Positions 44,118-52,558 are shown, counted from the stretch's first letter. The stretch: DNA of 64,000 nt from Mycolicibacterium porcinum (GCA_002086835.1 MVIG01000004.1:62001-126000), one strand, 5' to 3'. Numbers and translations: made by a program. The notes: generated by a model not told the origin, from the sequence alone.

Positions 44118-44470
44118 ATATCAGCGTAAATCAACACGACGACGCACGCGAGGACGGCGCCGCCCCGGCGTCGGAAATGCCGTCGCGCGAGGTCCTCGAC
44201 AGCGCGGGCGAGCTACTGCGCGCATTGGCCGCCCCGCTGCGGATCGCCATCGTCCTACAGCTGCAGCAGTCCCAGCGCTGCGTCCATGAATTGGTCGACG
44301 CGCTCGCCGTGCCGCAGCCGCTGGTGAGCCAGCACCTGCGGATCCTCAAGCAGGCCGGGGTGGTCGCGAGCGAGCGTGCCGGACGCGAGGTGCTCTACCA
44401 CCTCGTCGACCATCACCTGGCCCACATCGTCGCCGACGCCGTCGCCCACGCCAGCGAGGAACCGCGGTGA
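44102..44470 (+). CDS. smtB: ArsR/SmtB-family zinc-sensing repressor
   Basis: This 122-residue protein is a winged-helix metal sensor: helix-turn-helix VPQPLVSQHLRILKQAGVV and C-terminal helix DHHLAHIVADAVAHASEE, which supplies the alpha-5 zinc ligands (Asp/His...His/Glu). In M. tuberculosis Rv2358 releases its operator when zinc is high, allowing the downstream zur gene to be expressed. ATG 44102 lies at the predicted transcription start, so translation would be leaderless. Its stop overlaps the zur GTG by 3 bases. Confidence 0.92.
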   Translation: METISNISVNQHDDAREDGAAPASEMPSREVLDSAGELLRALAAPLRIAIVLQLQQSQRCVHELVDALAVPQPLVSQHLRILKQAGVVASERAGREVLYHLVDHHLAHIVADAVAHASEEPR

Positions 44471-44865
44471 CGGGCGCGGTCCGGTCCACCCGGCAGCGTG
44501 CGGCCATCGCCGACCTGCTCAACGAGACCGACGGGTTCCGCTCAGCCCAGGAACTGCACGACGAGCTGCGCCGTCGCGGCCAGGCCATCGGTCTGACCAC
44601 GGTGTACCGCACCCTGCAGACCATGGCGACCACGGGCAACGTCGACACGCTGCGCACCGACACCGGCGAATCGGTCTACCGGCGTTGTTCTGAGGACCAT
44701 CACCACCATCTGGTCTGCCGGGCCTGCGGCGCGACCGTCGAGATCTCCGGCGGCCAGGTCGAGTCCTGGGCCGCCGACGTGGCCCGCGAGCACGGTTTCT
44801 CCGACGTCAGCCACACCATCGAGATCTTCGGGACGTGCGGCGAATGCGTCGGCACGGCCGGGTAG
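44467..44865 (+). CDS. zur: Zinc uptake regulator Zur (FurB)
   Basis: This 132-residue Fur-family protein has the N-terminal winged helix (RSTRQRAAIADLLNE, TTVYRTLQTM), a histidine-rich metal site His78-81 (EDHHHHLVCRACG), and the structural zinc cysteines Cys84-x2-Cys87 and Cys124-x2-Cys127. It represses zinc uptake and alternative ribosomal protein genes when zinc is bound. The GTG start overlaps the smtB stop (GTGA), so the two are coupled, matching M. tuberculosis Rv2358-Rv2359. Confidence 0.93.
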   Translation: MTGAVRSTRQRAAIADLLNETDGFRSAQELHDELRRRGQAIGLTTVYRTLQTMATTGNVDTLRTDTGESVYRRCSEDHHHHLVCRACGATVEISGGQVESWAADVAREHGFSDVSHTIEIFGTCGECVGTAG

Positions 44866-44869
44866 CGCC

Positions 44870-45271
44870 TTAGACCCGGTCGCGCGCCAGCGCCAGCACG
44901 GTGTCGCGGGTCAACGGCGCCAGCTCGATCTCACCGGGGGCATGCGGATCGATCCAGGTCATCTCGGCGATCTCGGCCTGTGGCTGCGGTTCGCCGTCCA
45001 AGGCGACCAGGTAGAGCCACGCATCGACCGCGTGGCCCGGTTCGTTGGCGGCCGGCGCGCTGTGGCGGCCGAGTTCTTCGGCTTCGGACGCGGTGAACCC
45101 GACCCCGAGTTCCTCGCGGACCTCCCGGGACAACGCCTCGATCGGCTGCTCCCCCGGCTCGATCTTTCCGCCCGGCTGCATGAACGCGGTCGTGCCGCGC
45201 TTGCGGACCAGCAGCAACCGGTCGTGCTCATCGAGCACGACGGCAGCGACGATGTGGATGACGCGAGTCAC
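44870..45271 (-). CDS. NUDIX hydrolase
   Basis: This 133-residue protein has the complete NUDIX box G-KIEPG-E-QPIEALS-REVREELGV, i.e. Gx5Ex7REUxEExGU. It should hydrolyse a nucleoside diphosphate linked to another group; the substrate is unknown, and mutT-like or ADP-ribose activities are both possible. GTG 45271 overlaps the stop of the upstream gene (GTGA). The TAG stop lies just 5 bp from the convergent zur stop. No counterpart comes to mind at this exact spot in M. tuberculosis, so it may be a local insertion. Confidence 0.82.
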   Translation of the reverse strand: MTRVIHIVAAVVLDEHDRLLLVRKRGTTAFMQPGGKIEPGEQPIEALSREVREELGVGFTASEAEELGRHSAPAANEPGHAVDAWLYLVALDGEPQPQAEIAEMTWIDPHAPGEIELAPLTRDTVLALARDRV

Positions 45272-45714
45272 GACATCAGGTCCCGGCGCACATCGGCACC
45301 GGTGGCCAGGACCATGAGGATCAGCGTGCGCAACGCATCGTCGGTGAGCCCGGCGGCCGGGAAGTTGTAGCGCAGCATCACGTCGGCGACCTTCTTGGCC
45401 GGCCGCTTGCGCGTCGCGCCCTTGGGTGTCGCACCGTTCGTGGGGGTCTCGACCAGTTTCTCCACCAACACCACCGTGCCCAGCATGGTCTTGCTGGCAT
45501 GCTCGGCCACCCGCTCGCGAATCTTGTTGTTCAGCGGCAGATCCCACGCCAACGGCTGCGTCAGCGACACCATCTCCAGGTCCTCGGCGATGGCCACCAC
45601 CCGCACCGAGGCCACCGAACCGTCGACCGTCACGGTCAGCGCCTCGTCAGGTTCCTCGACGACGGACATCACCTCGCTGAGCGCCGAGGACAACTGCTGC
45701 AGGAGGCCGGGCAT
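45268..45714 (-). CDS. Conserved hypothetical cytoplasmic protein
   Basis: This 148-residue protein resembles M. tuberculosis Rv2360c by position and size, from memory. Residues 20-75 (EEPDEALTVTVDGSVASVRVVAIAEDLEMVSL) look like a small alpha/beta domain similar to YbjN-type proteins, followed by a basic linker (GATPKGATRKRPAKK) and a helical C-terminus. No signal or membrane segment is seen. It is separated by 1 bp from uppS and coupled to the NUDIX gene, so it belongs to the recO-uppS transcript. Function unknown. Confidence 0.7.
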   Translation of the reverse strand: MPGLLQQLSSALSEVMSVVEEPDEALTVTVDGSVASVRVVAIAEDLEMVSLTQPLAWDLPLNNKIRERVAEHASKTMLGTVVLVEKLVETPTNGATPKGATRKRPAKKVADVMLRYNFPAAGLTDDALRTLILMVLATGADVRRDLMS

Positions 45715-45715
45715 G

Positions 45716-46609
45716 TCAGGCCCGTCCGAAGCGACGGTTGCGGTTCACGTACTCCTCGCAGGCCGCCCACAGGTCGCGCCGGTCGTAGTCCGGCCACAGC
45801 TTGTCCTGGAACACGAACTCGGCGTAGGCCGACTGCCACAGCAGGAAGTTACTGGCCCGCTGCTCCCCCGACGTCCGGATGAACAGATCCACATCGGGGA
45901 TGTCGGGACGGTGCAGATGCTTGGCGAACGCCGCCTCACTGATCCGGCCCGGATTGATCTTGCCCTCGGCGGCTTCGGCGGCCAGAGCCTGCGCAGCCTC
46001 GACGATCTCGGTGCGGCCGCCGTAGTTCACGCAGTAGTTGACCGTGATGACGTCGTTGCCGACCGTCATCTGCTCGGCGATGTCGAACTCCTTGATGACG
46101 CTGCGCCACATCTTGGGCCGCGACCCGACCCAGCGCATGTTCACACCCATGGCGTTGAGGTTCTCCCGGCGGCGGCGCACCACCTCCCGGTTGAACCCCA
46201 TCAGGAAGCGAACCTCCTCGGCGCTGCGCTTCCAGTTCTCGGTGGAGAACGCATAGACGCTCAGGTGCTTGATGCCCAGTTCGATGGCACCGCAGGTGAT
46301 GTCGATCAGCACCGCTTCGCCCATCTTGTGGCCCTCGGTCCGGCCCAGGCCGCGTTGGGTGGCCCACCGGCCGTTGCCGTCCATCACGACGGCGACGTGA
46401 TTGGGGACCTGATCGGCCGGGATCCGCGGCGCGACCGCCTTGGAGGTGTGCTGAGGCGGGCGGGCGAAGCGGCCGTTGGTGCCGGCCGGGATCTCCGGGA
46501 AGACGACGGGCCAAGTCGAGGTGTCCGGAAAGACCGGATAGTCCTCAGGCGCCGGGGGCAGCTGTGGGTAGGCCGACTTGCCCCGCTTCCCGTCCTTCGT
46601 CAATGCCAT
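45716..46609 (-). CDS. uppS: cis-Prenyl diphosphate synthase (decaprenyl diphosphate synthase)
   Basis: This 297-residue enzyme has the cis-prenyltransferase motifs [15 protein letters not shown] (catalytic Asp), STENWKRS and the C-terminal [27 protein letters not shown]. In M. tuberculosis Rv2361c makes the decaprenyl phosphate carrier for arabinogalactan and peptidoglycan; the length fits that enzyme. The first 70 residues are Pro-rich and variable. Its start lies 65 bp inside the recO gene, so the two overlap in different frames. Confidence 0.93.
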   Translation of the reverse strand: MALTKDGKRGKSAYPQLPPAPEDYPVFPDTSTWPVVFPEIPAGTNGRFARPPQHTSKAVAPRIPADQVPNHVAVVMDGNGRWATQRGLGRTEGHKMGEAVLIDITCGAIELGIKHLSVYAFSTENWKRSAEEVRFLMGFNREVVRRRRENLNAMGVNMRWVGSRPKMWRSVIKEFDIAEQMTVGNDVITVNYCVNYGGRTEIVEAAQALAAEAAEGKINPGRISEAAFAKHLHRPDIPDVDLFIRTSGEQRASNFLLWQSAYAEFVFQDKLWPDYDRRDLWAACEEYVNRNRRFGRA

Positions 46610-47399
46610 GGCCCATATCCTGCCTGACCAGCGTCGCGCGCTGTTCGGCGACTGTCCGATCGATCCGGTACACCCGCTCGACCAGAGGCAATGTCCGCAG
46701 CTGACGCTCCAGGTGCCACTGCAGATGCGCCGCGATCAGTCCGCTGGCCTGGCTGCGATGGCTCGATGAGGAGGCCTCGGCGTACTCCCAGTCGCCCTCG
46801 TGGAGCGCCGACATCAGTTCCAGTACGGGCTGCGGCGGGGTGCTGGATCCGCTGGGCCGACAGTGCACGCACACACTGCCGCCCGCGGCGACGTGGAACG
46901 CCCGGTGCGGACCCGGGGTGGCGCAGCGAGCACACTCGGTCAGCGCCGGTGCCCAGCCGGCGATCGTCATCGCCCGCAGCAGGTAGGAATCGAGCACCAG
47001 CTCGCGGGCCCGGCGGCCGTCGGCGATGGCGCGCAGCGCAGCCACGGTGAGCCGGTGCAGGTCGGGCATCGGTGCCCGTTCCTCCCCGGCCAGTCGCTCT
47101 GCGGTCTCCAGCATCGCGCACGCACTGGTGTAGCGGCCGTAGTCGCTGACGATGTCGGCGGCGAACGCGTCGATGGCCTGAACCTGCGTGACGATGTCGA
47201 GGTTGCGTCCCGGATGCAGCTGCACGTCGATGTGAGCAAACGGTTCCAACCGCGCGCCGAACTTGCTGCGGGTACGCCGAACCCCCTTGGCCACCGCGCG
47301 CACCAAACCATGGTCGCGGGTGAGCAGGGTGACAATCCGGTCGGCCTCGCCGAGCTTGTGCTGGCGCAGCACCACCGCCCGGTCCCGGTACAGCCGCAT
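46545..47399 (-). CDS. recO: DNA repair protein RecO
   Basis: This 284-residue protein starts [39 protein letters not shown], the OB-fold of RecO, and carries a zinc site Cys-x2-Cys...Cys-x2-Cys ([20 protein letters not shown] then CVHC). It loads RecA on single-stranded DNA. The last 21 codons overlap uppS. The gene is divergent from amiA2 with 63 bp between starts. Its C-terminal 20 residues ([11 protein letters not shown]) are read from DNA that also encodes the start of UppS. Confidence 0.92.
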   Translation of the reverse strand: MRLYRDRAVVLRQHKLGEADRIVTLLTRDHGLVRAVAKGVRRTRSKFGARLEPFAHIDVQLHPGRNLDIVTQVQAIDAFAADIVSDYGRYTSACAMLETAERLAGEERAPMPDLHRLTVAALRAIADGRRARELVLDSYLLRAMTIAGWAPALTECARCATPGPHRAFHVAAGGSVCVHCRPSGSSTPPQPVLELMSALHEGDWEYAEASSSSHRSQASGLIAAHLQWHLERQLRTLPLVERVYRIDRTVAEQRATLVRQDMGHGIDEGREAGQVGLPTAAPGA

Positions 47400-47462
47400 C
47401 GTGACAGTGTCGCACCATGGTGGGACAGGTTCCGTTATGCACCGCCGATATTCTCAAAAGTG

Positions 47463-48959
47463 ATGGCAAAAACCGCGACTTCCGACTCGACATCACCTCC
47501 GTTCCCCACCCTGACCAATCAGCTGTACCAACTCGCCAGCGGCGCAGTCACTTCTGACGAACTGGTGCGCCAGTCCCTGCACGCCATCACCGCGAGCCAG
47601 CCCACCCTCAACGCATTCCGGGTGGTGCTGACCGAGCAGGCCCTCGCCGACGCGGCCAAGGCCGACGCCTCTCGCGCAGCCGGCAAACAACTCCCGCTGC
47701 TGGGAATCCCGATCGCGGTCAAGGACGACGTGGACATCGCCGGGGTACCCACCCGGTTCGGCATCGACGGCGACGTACGCGTCGCCACCGCGGATGCCGA
47801 GGTGGTGCGCCGGCTGAAGGCAGCCGGTGCCGTGATCGTCGGCAAGACCAACAGCTGCGAGCTCGGGCAGTGGCCGTTCACCGGCGGTCCCGGCTTCGGG
47901 CACACCCGCAACCCGTGGTCACGCAAGCACAGCCCCGGCGGATCCTCGGGCGGCAGCGCCGCGGCCGTGGCCGCGGGCCTGGTGACCGCGGCCATCGGAT
48001 CCGACGGCGCGGGCAGCGTCCGCATTCCCGCCGCGTGGACGCACCTGGTCGGCATCAAGCCGCAGCGCGGGCGCATCTCGACCTGGCCGCTGCCCGAGGC
48101 GTTCAACGGCATCACCGTCAACGGGGTGCTGGCCCGCACCGTCACCGATGCGGCCCTGGTGCTCGACGCCGCGTCCGGTAACGCCGAGGGCGACCTGCAC
48201 AAGCCGGCACCGATCCAGGCCGCCGACTACGTCGGCCGTGCCCCCGGTCCGCTCCGGGTGGCGATGTCGACGAAGTTCCCGTTCACCGGCTTCCCCGCCA
48301 AGTTGCACCCCGAGATCCGCGACGCTCTTCACACCGTCGCCGACCAACTCGGGCAGCTGGGCCACACCGTGGTGGCCAAAGACCCCAACTACAGCTTGCG
48401 CATGTCGTGGGACTTCCTGGCCCGCTCGACCGCGGGGCTGCTGGACTGGGCCGACCGGCTCGGCGACGTGCCCTACGACGAGCGCACCGTGGTCAACATG
48501 AGAATCGGCCGGCTGCTGTCCCAGGACGTGCTGCGCAAGGCCCGTGCCCACGAGGCCGCCGTCCAGCGCCGGATGTCCTGGATCTTCAATCTCGTCGACG
48601 TCATCATCGCTCCGACGACGGCCCAACCACCGCCGCTCACACACGAATTCGACCGCCGCGGGTGGTCCGGCACCGAACGCAGCGCGATCGCCGCCTGCCC
48701 GGTGACCTGGCCGTGGAACCTCTTGGGCTGGCCGGCGATCAACGTGCCCGCGGGTTTCACGTCCGACGGGTTGCCGATCGGTGTCCAGCTCATGGGGCCC
48801 GCCGACAGTGAGCCACTGCTGATTTCACTGGCGGCCGAGCTGGAGGCGATCACCGGCTGGGCCGCCAAGCAGCCCGAGATCTGGTGGAACAGCCCGTCGC
48901 AGACCGACGCGTCACAGGCCGCCGCCGCGATCAACGCGCTCGACCGGCAGGCCGGTTAG
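47463..48959 (+). CDS. amiA2: Amidase (AmiA2-like, amidase signature family)
   Basis: This 498-residue hydrolase has the Ser-cisSer-Lys site: Lys in GIPIAVKDDVDIAG (about residue 84), GSSGGSAAAVA, and GSDGAGSVRIPAAW with the nucleophile. It hydrolyses an unknown amide in the cytoplasm. ATG 47463 begins the protein. It marks the left border of the conserved block that, in M. tuberculosis, is followed directly by era (Rv2363, Rv2364c); here about 2.3 kb of extra genes separate them. Confidence 0.88.
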   Translation: MAKTATSDSTSPPFPTLTNQLYQLASGAVTSDELVRQSLHAITASQPTLNAFRVVLTEQALADAAKADASRAAGKQLPLLGIPIAVKDDVDIAGVPTRFGIDGDVRVATADAEVVRRLKAAGAVIVGKTNSCELGQWPFTGGPGFGHTRNPWSRKHSPGGSSGGSAAAVAAGLVTAAIGSDGAGSVRIPAAWTHLVGIKPQRGRISTWPLPEAFNGITVNGVLARTVTDAALVLDAASGNAEGDLHKPAPIQAADYVGRAPGPLRVAMSTKFPFTGFPAKLHPEIRDALHTVADQLGQLGHTVVAKDPNYSLRMSWDFLARSTAGLLDWADRLGDVPYDERTVVNMRIGRLLSQDVLRKARAHEAAVQRRMSWIFNLVDVIIAPTTAQPPPLTHEFDRRGWSGTERSAIAACPVTWPWNLLGWPAINVPAGFTSDGLPIGVQLMGPADSEPLLISLAAELEAITGWAAKQPEIWWNSPSQTDASQAAAAINALDRQAG

Positions 48960-49009
48960 CGCCCGGACTGCCCGCAAAATTGGTGCGATCGACGCATCAC
49001 CCGCGTTGT

Positions 49010-49015
49010 TAGGCT
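49010..49015 (+). promoter_or_regulatory. Candidate -10 box of the Esp cassette
   Basis: TAGGCT fits the TANNNT type of mycobacterial -10 box, about 60 bp before the leader ORF start. No convincing -35 is visible, which is not unusual in mycobacteria. The 118 bp upstream of the cassette hold nothing else recognisable. Confidence 0.3.
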
Positions 49016-49077
49016 CAACTGTGCGCGGCGTGGGGGCCGCGCGCAATTCGTTGAAGCTGTCGGGAGGGTCGATCAGC

Positions 49078-49122
49078 GTGCACACCGATGCATCCATGGG
49101 CGATACGCGGGCGCCCGCGTGA
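49078..49122 (+). CDS. 14-codon leader ORF coupled to the espA-like gene
   Basis: A GTG at 49078, preceded nine bases upstream by a strong GGGAGGG, opens a 14-codon frame (VHTDASMGDTRAPA) that ends in a TGA overlapping the next gene's GTG as GTGA. The downstream gene has no ribosome site of its own, so ribosomes finishing this peptide would restart on it. The peptide has no recognisable role; coupling is the likely purpose. Alternatively the true espA-like start is different and the leader is chance. Confidence 0.5.
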   Translation: MHTDASMGDTRAPA

Positions 49123-50021
49123 CGGGGTCAGAGGGTGATGAGGGCAACAAGGGCCCCAGCAAGTTCAAAATCGGGAAGCTCGCCTGGACCACCTACAGCG
49201 ACCTCAAGAAGCTCATGGACGGCGATCCGATCGGCGCGGTCGGTCTGTTCGGGGACGCCGGCAAGTGGGCACAGTTGCTCATCCCCGAAGCCGTCGCCAC
49301 CCCGGTGATCGAGGGCGGGTTGATGGTCCTGACGGGGATCAGCAAAACGATGGGGGTGGGAAGCCCCGACGGGGGTGGCGCTTTCAGCGACGGCGCCAAG
49401 CTGTTCCAGTCCAACGGCAAGAGCCTCGAGAGCGCCTATCCCACCGAATCGTGGTCCGGCGCTGGTTCTGACGCCTACATGTCGCAGAACTCGCACCAGA
49501 TCCAGCGGGCGTCCACAATGCTGGAGGCCGACAACTCCATCGTGCGAATCCTGACCACCCAGGCCGGGCAAGTCGACCATGCCCGCACCCAAGTGGACTG
49601 GGCGTCAAAAGGTTTGGCCGCAGTCATTCCGGTGGCCATGGCGCTCGAGGCGACCGTGTTCGGAGCCCCGGAGTCGATAGCGCTCCAGGTCGCCGCGGTG
49701 GCAACGGCCAGCGCCGTCGCCGGTGCCGCATCAGGCAATCTGCTCAGCTACGCGCAGGACAATGCCGCGCAGATTCGGGAAGCCACCGCGAAATACCGCC
49801 AAGCGGGCGCGGTGAGTTCCTCGGGCACAGTTTCGGTCGGCTCACCGTCCGGCGGCGGCGGGTCTGGTGCCGGGGGCAGTTCAGGCACGGGCGCCGGGGG
49901 CGGTTTGGGCACGGGTGCCGGGGGCGGCGGATCGCAGGCCGGTCGCGCGCCGATCGATGTCTCGCCTGGCGCAGGCACCGCGAGCCAGGCTGTGCCGCAA
50001 CGCCTCACCACCGACGTGTAA
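49119..50021 (+). CDS. EspA/EspE-like ESX-1 secretion-associated protein
   Basis: This 300-residue protein matches the EspA/EspE type: a helical N-terminal half with GAFSDGAKLFQSNGKSLESAYP-, a WxG turn (Trp112-Ser-Gly114, ESWSGAGSDAYMSQN), a second helix, an Ala-rich hydrophobic stretch (about residues 160-200), and a Gly/Ser-rich low-complexity tail (GGGGSGAGGSSGTGAGGG). EspA of M. tuberculosis has the same WLG turn and Gly-rich end. With the next two genes it reproduces the espA-espC-espD order. EspA-family proteins are exported with ESX-1. GTG 49119 is chosen because it couples to the leader ORF; there is no other ribosome site. Confidence 0.75.
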   Translation: MTGSEGDEGNKGPSKFKIGKLAWTTYSDLKKLMDGDPIGAVGLFGDAGKWAQLLIPEAVATPVIEGGLMVLTGISKTMGVGSPDGGGAFSDGAKLFQSNGKSLESAYPTESWSGAGSDAYMSQNSHQIQRASTMLEADNSIVRILTTQAGQVDHARTQVDWASKGLAAVIPVAMALEATVFGAPESIALQVAAVATASAVAGAASGNLLSYAQDNAAQIREATAKYRQAGAVSSSGTVSVGSPSGGGGSGAGGSSGTGAGGGLGTGAGGGGSQAGRAPIDVSPGAGTASQAVPQRLTTDV

Positions 50022-50039
50022 CCGCGACAGGAGCCAAAC

Positions 50040-50354
50040 ATGTCTGACGAATTGAACGTTCTCACTTCGGATCTCCGAGATATGTCGACCACCCATGACG
50101 CGGCCGCGGCCGGATTCTCCTCGGCGGGCGATGCGACGTCGTTTGTGGAATGGAAGGTGCTGGCGACGCATGGCCCGATCTGCTGGTCGTCCCAGCAGGC
50201 ACTGTGCGAAGCGAACGAAGCCCGCAAATCCGCCTCCGAGGCCATGATGAAGGCGTCCAACGACCTGTCCCAGAAGCTGACGACGGCGGCCTCGCAGTAC
50301 GACCAGACCGACGCGCAAGAATCCGGCACGCTCGGCCGGACCATGCACTGCTAG
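50040..50354 (+). CDS. EspC-like ESX-1 secretion-associated protein (DUF2580 type)
   Basis: This 104-residue protein has the EspC layout: two helices joined by THGPICWSSQQALCEAN, close to THGPYC... of M. tuberculosis EspC, and the type VII export motif YxxxD at Tyr87-Asp91 (YDQTD). EspC is secreted by ESX-1 together with EspA and is proposed to form a needle-like assembly. AGGAG precedes ATG 50040. It follows the espA-like gene by 18 bp and precedes the espD-like gene by 4 bp. Confidence 0.8.
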   Translation: MSDELNVLTSDLRDMSTTHDAAAAGFSSAGDATSFVEWKVLATHGPICWSSQQALCEANEARKSASEAMMKASNDLSQKLTTAASQYDQTDAQESGTLGRTMHC

Positions 50355-50358
50355 TCAG

Positions 50359-50907
50359 ATGACCGATCACACCTGGGACGATGACGATCCCGAGGACGAA
50401 CAGTCTCCGAGTGACCTCGATGCGCTGGGGTTCGACGACGACGGGCACAGCCATGACGACCACGACGACTGGGCCGGGCTCGACGCGCTGTCCGTCGATG
50501 AAACCGTCACCGACACAAGGGCTGACGCACCTGCGCCGACCATGCCCGGTGACGACAACTCGGACGAGTCGCCGGGGCCGGTGATCTTCGGAGTGACCAA
50601 CCCGGCCGGGACGATCACCGCTCAAGCCACGATCTCGGGCGCGATCAATCGGATCGAGTTGTCCACGGCCACAAGCTCGATGACCGAATCGGACCTCGCA
50701 CGCGACATCATGGCCACCGCGAAACTGGCCAACATCCAAGCCCGGGCGATTCAGCGCGCGATGGTACAGAGCCTGCTCATGTATCAGGGAATGGATCAGG
50801 ACGTCGCGGCGCAGTACATCGACGACATCACCGATCTACCCACACCGGCACAGTCCGAGGCGGCCCAGGCCGAGGCGATGGCCCAGTATCTGCGGGGCGA
50901 ACGCTGA
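50359..50907 (+). CDS. EspD/EspH-like ESX-1 accessory protein
   Basis: This 182-residue acidic protein has a disordered Asp-rich N-terminus (residues 1-70) and a C-terminal domain that matches EspD/EspH: PVIFGVTNPAGTITAQATISG then NRIELSTATSSMTESDLARDI, comparable to FTVTNPPRTVSVSTLMDG and HVELSARVAWMSESQLASEI in EspD. Such proteins stabilise or chaperone the EspA/EspC pair and are themselves found in culture filtrates. It has no signal peptide. It ends the three-gene cassette; the next gene starts 57 bp later. Confidence 0.77.
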   Translation: MTDHTWDDDDPEDEQSPSDLDALGFDDDGHSHDDHDDWAGLDALSVDETVTDTRADAPAPTMPGDDNSDESPGPVIFGVTNPAGTITAQATISGAINRIELSTATSSMTESDLARDIMATAKLANIQARAIQRAMVQSLLMYQGMDQDVAAQYIDDITDLPTPAQSEAAQAEAMAQYLRGER

Positions 50908-50964
50908 CCGTCCTCAGTTCGTCGACCAGGTAGGATTTCGCAGGCTATCGAGGGGAGCGCCGCC

Positions 50965-51318
50965 ATGAGCCATCCGGATCCGTACCAGCCCCAACAGCAA
51001 CCCCCGCCGGGGCCATACCCACCCGCACCGCCTGGAGCCCAGGGTTACGGCTACCCGCCCGCTCAGCAGTATGGCGCCCAGCCGCAACCCCCGCATTACC
51101 CGCCGCCGGTCCCCCCACAGCCGGCCGGCAAACGGGACGACGGCAACTCTCGGGTGTGGCGGATTCTGGACAACCTGATGTTCTTCGCCAGCGATTCCAA
51201 TTCACAGGGCCTCGGCAACAACGCACGAGACCGAGTCAAGACCGCGCTGATGATCTTCGGAATCACCTTTTTGGCTATCGCGATCCTGATCGCGATCGCC
51301 GTGGTGATGAGCAAGTAG
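50965..51318 (+). CDS. Pro-rich, single-span membrane protein
   Basis: This 117-residue protein has a Pro/Gln/Tyr-rich N-terminal half (QPQQQPPPGPYPPAPPGAQG...) and one C-terminal membrane helix (about residues 92-113, ALMIFGITFLAIAILIAIAVV), so the Pro-rich part should face one side of the membrane as a tail anchor. Such small proteins are common next to secretion genes in mycobacteria but also elsewhere. Whether it belongs functionally to the Esp cassette is unknown; it is on the same strand 57 bp downstream and convergent with era. Confidence 0.65.
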   Translation: MSHPDPYQPQQQPPPGPYPPAPPGAQGYGYPPAQQYGAQPQPPHYPPPVPPQPAGKRDDGNSRVWRILDNLMFFASDSNSQGLGNNARDRVKTALMIFGITFLAIAILIAIAVVMSK

Positions 51319-51335
51319 AGCAGGCGCGCTGGCGC

Positions 51336-52244
51336 TCAGAAGCCGAGCCGCCCCAGTTGCTTGGGATCGCGCTGCCAGTTCTTGGCGATCTTGACCCTGA
51401 GGTCGAGATAGACCTTTGTGCCGAGCAGCTTTTCGATCTGCGTGCGGGCGGCCGTTCCGACCTCACGCAGCCGGGCGCCGCCCTTGCCGATCACGATGCC
51501 CTTCTGGCTGTCGCGCTCGACGTACAGGATCGCGTGTACATCAACGAGGGGGTTCAGATCGTCGCGGCCTTCTCGTTCCGAGACCTCCTCGATGACCACG
51601 GCCAGCGAGTGCGGGAGCTCATCCCGCACGCCTTCCAGCGCCGCCTCCCGGATGAGTTCTGCCATCAGCACTTCTTCCGGCTCGTCGGTGAGCTCACCGT
51701 CGGGATAATAGGCGGGCCCCGGCGGCAGTTTCGAGACGAGCACATCGGTGAGGATGTCGAGTTGTTGGTTGGCTGTGGCCGAGACCGGCACGATGTCTGT
51801 GTCTGGTCCGACGAGCTCACTCACCGCGAGAAGTTGTTCAGCGACACGGTCCTTGGACACCTTGTCGGTCTTGGTCACGACGGCGATCAGCGTGGTCTTG
51901 GGCGCCACCGCGCGGATCTGCTGATAGATCCAGCGGTCACCGGGACCGATGCGCTCGTCGGCGGGGATACACAGACCGATCACGTCGACCTCGGAGTAGG
52001 TGTCCTTGACCAGGTCGTTGAGCCGCTGCCCGAGCAGGGTGCGCGGCCGGTGCAGCCCAGGGGTGTCGACCAGGATGATCTGAAAGTCCTCGCGGTGCAC
52101 GATGCCGCGGATCGTGTGCCGGGTGGTCTGCGGCCGGTTCGAGGTGATCGCGACCTTCTGGCCCACCAGAGCGTTGGTCAGCGTCGACTTGCCGGTGTTG
52201 GGCCGTCCGACGAAACAGACAAAGCCGGAACGGAATTCACTCAT
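51336..52244 (-). CDS. era: GTPase Era
   Basis: This 302-residue protein has a GTPase domain with G1 GRPNTGKS (13-20), G3 DTPG and G4 TKTD (instead of NKxD), then a C-terminal KH domain with GKGGARLREVG. It binds the 3' end of 16S rRNA and helps ribosome assembly. It overlaps the next upstream gene by 4 bp. In M. tuberculosis it is Rv2364c and follows amiA2 directly. Confidence 0.93.
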   Translation of the reverse strand: MSEFRSGFVCFVGRPNTGKSTLTNALVGQKVAITSNRPQTTRHTIRGIVHREDFQIILVDTPGLHRPRTLLGQRLNDLVKDTYSEVDVIGLCIPADERIGPGDRWIYQQIRAVAPKTTLIAVVTKTDKVSKDRVAEQLLAVSELVGPDTDIVPVSATANQQLDILTDVLVSKLPPGPAYYPDGELTDEPEEVLMAELIREAALEGVRDELPHSLAVVIEEVSEREGRDDLNPLVDVHAILYVERDSQKGIVIGKGGARLREVGTAARTQIEKLLGTKVYLDLRVKIAKNWQRDPKQLGRLGF

Positions 52245-52558
52245 ACCGGATTTCCCGCCCGGTCGGTGACGATCACCGCGGCCTCGGCGGACAGCTCCCG
52301 CACCGCGGCCACGCCTGCGTCGTCGTCGGCACCGCCGACCAGCACGGCGGCCTCAAGACCGGTGGCACCGCTGGACACCGCGGCGGCCACCGCCGCTTGC
52401 AGCGCGGTCAGCTGCAGCGCCGCCAGGGCCACCGGCGCTCCGGCATAGGTGCGGCCGTCCTGATCGCGCACCGCTGCGCCCGAGGATGCCTCGGCGCGGC
52501 CCATCGCGCCGCGCGCCAACACCACGAGCTTGTTGTCTTCTGCGTCGAGCTCAGTCAT
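52241..52558 (-). CDS. Cytidine deaminase-like protein lacking zinc ligands
   Basis: This 105-residue protein shows the start of a cytidine deaminase fold ([30 protein letters not shown]) but has no His/Cys-Ala-Glu or PCxxC zinc motifs, so it is probably catalytically inactive. It corresponds in order to Rv2365c of M. tuberculosis. It lies between era and the CNNM gene and overlaps both by a few bases, so all are translated together. Its role is unknown; a ribosome-assembly or regulatory function is a guess from context. Confidence 0.72.
   Translation of the reverse strand: MTELDAEDNKLVVLARGAMGRAEASSGAAVRDQDGRTYAGAPVALAALQLTALQAAVAAAVSSGATGLEAAVLVGGADDDAGVAAVRELSAEAAVIVTDRAGNPV

Noticed and set aside
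49860-49960. Gly/Ser-rich stretch of the EspA-like protein as a frameshifted separate gene
   Set aside because: The frame runs without break to the stop, and EspA itself has a Gly-rich end.
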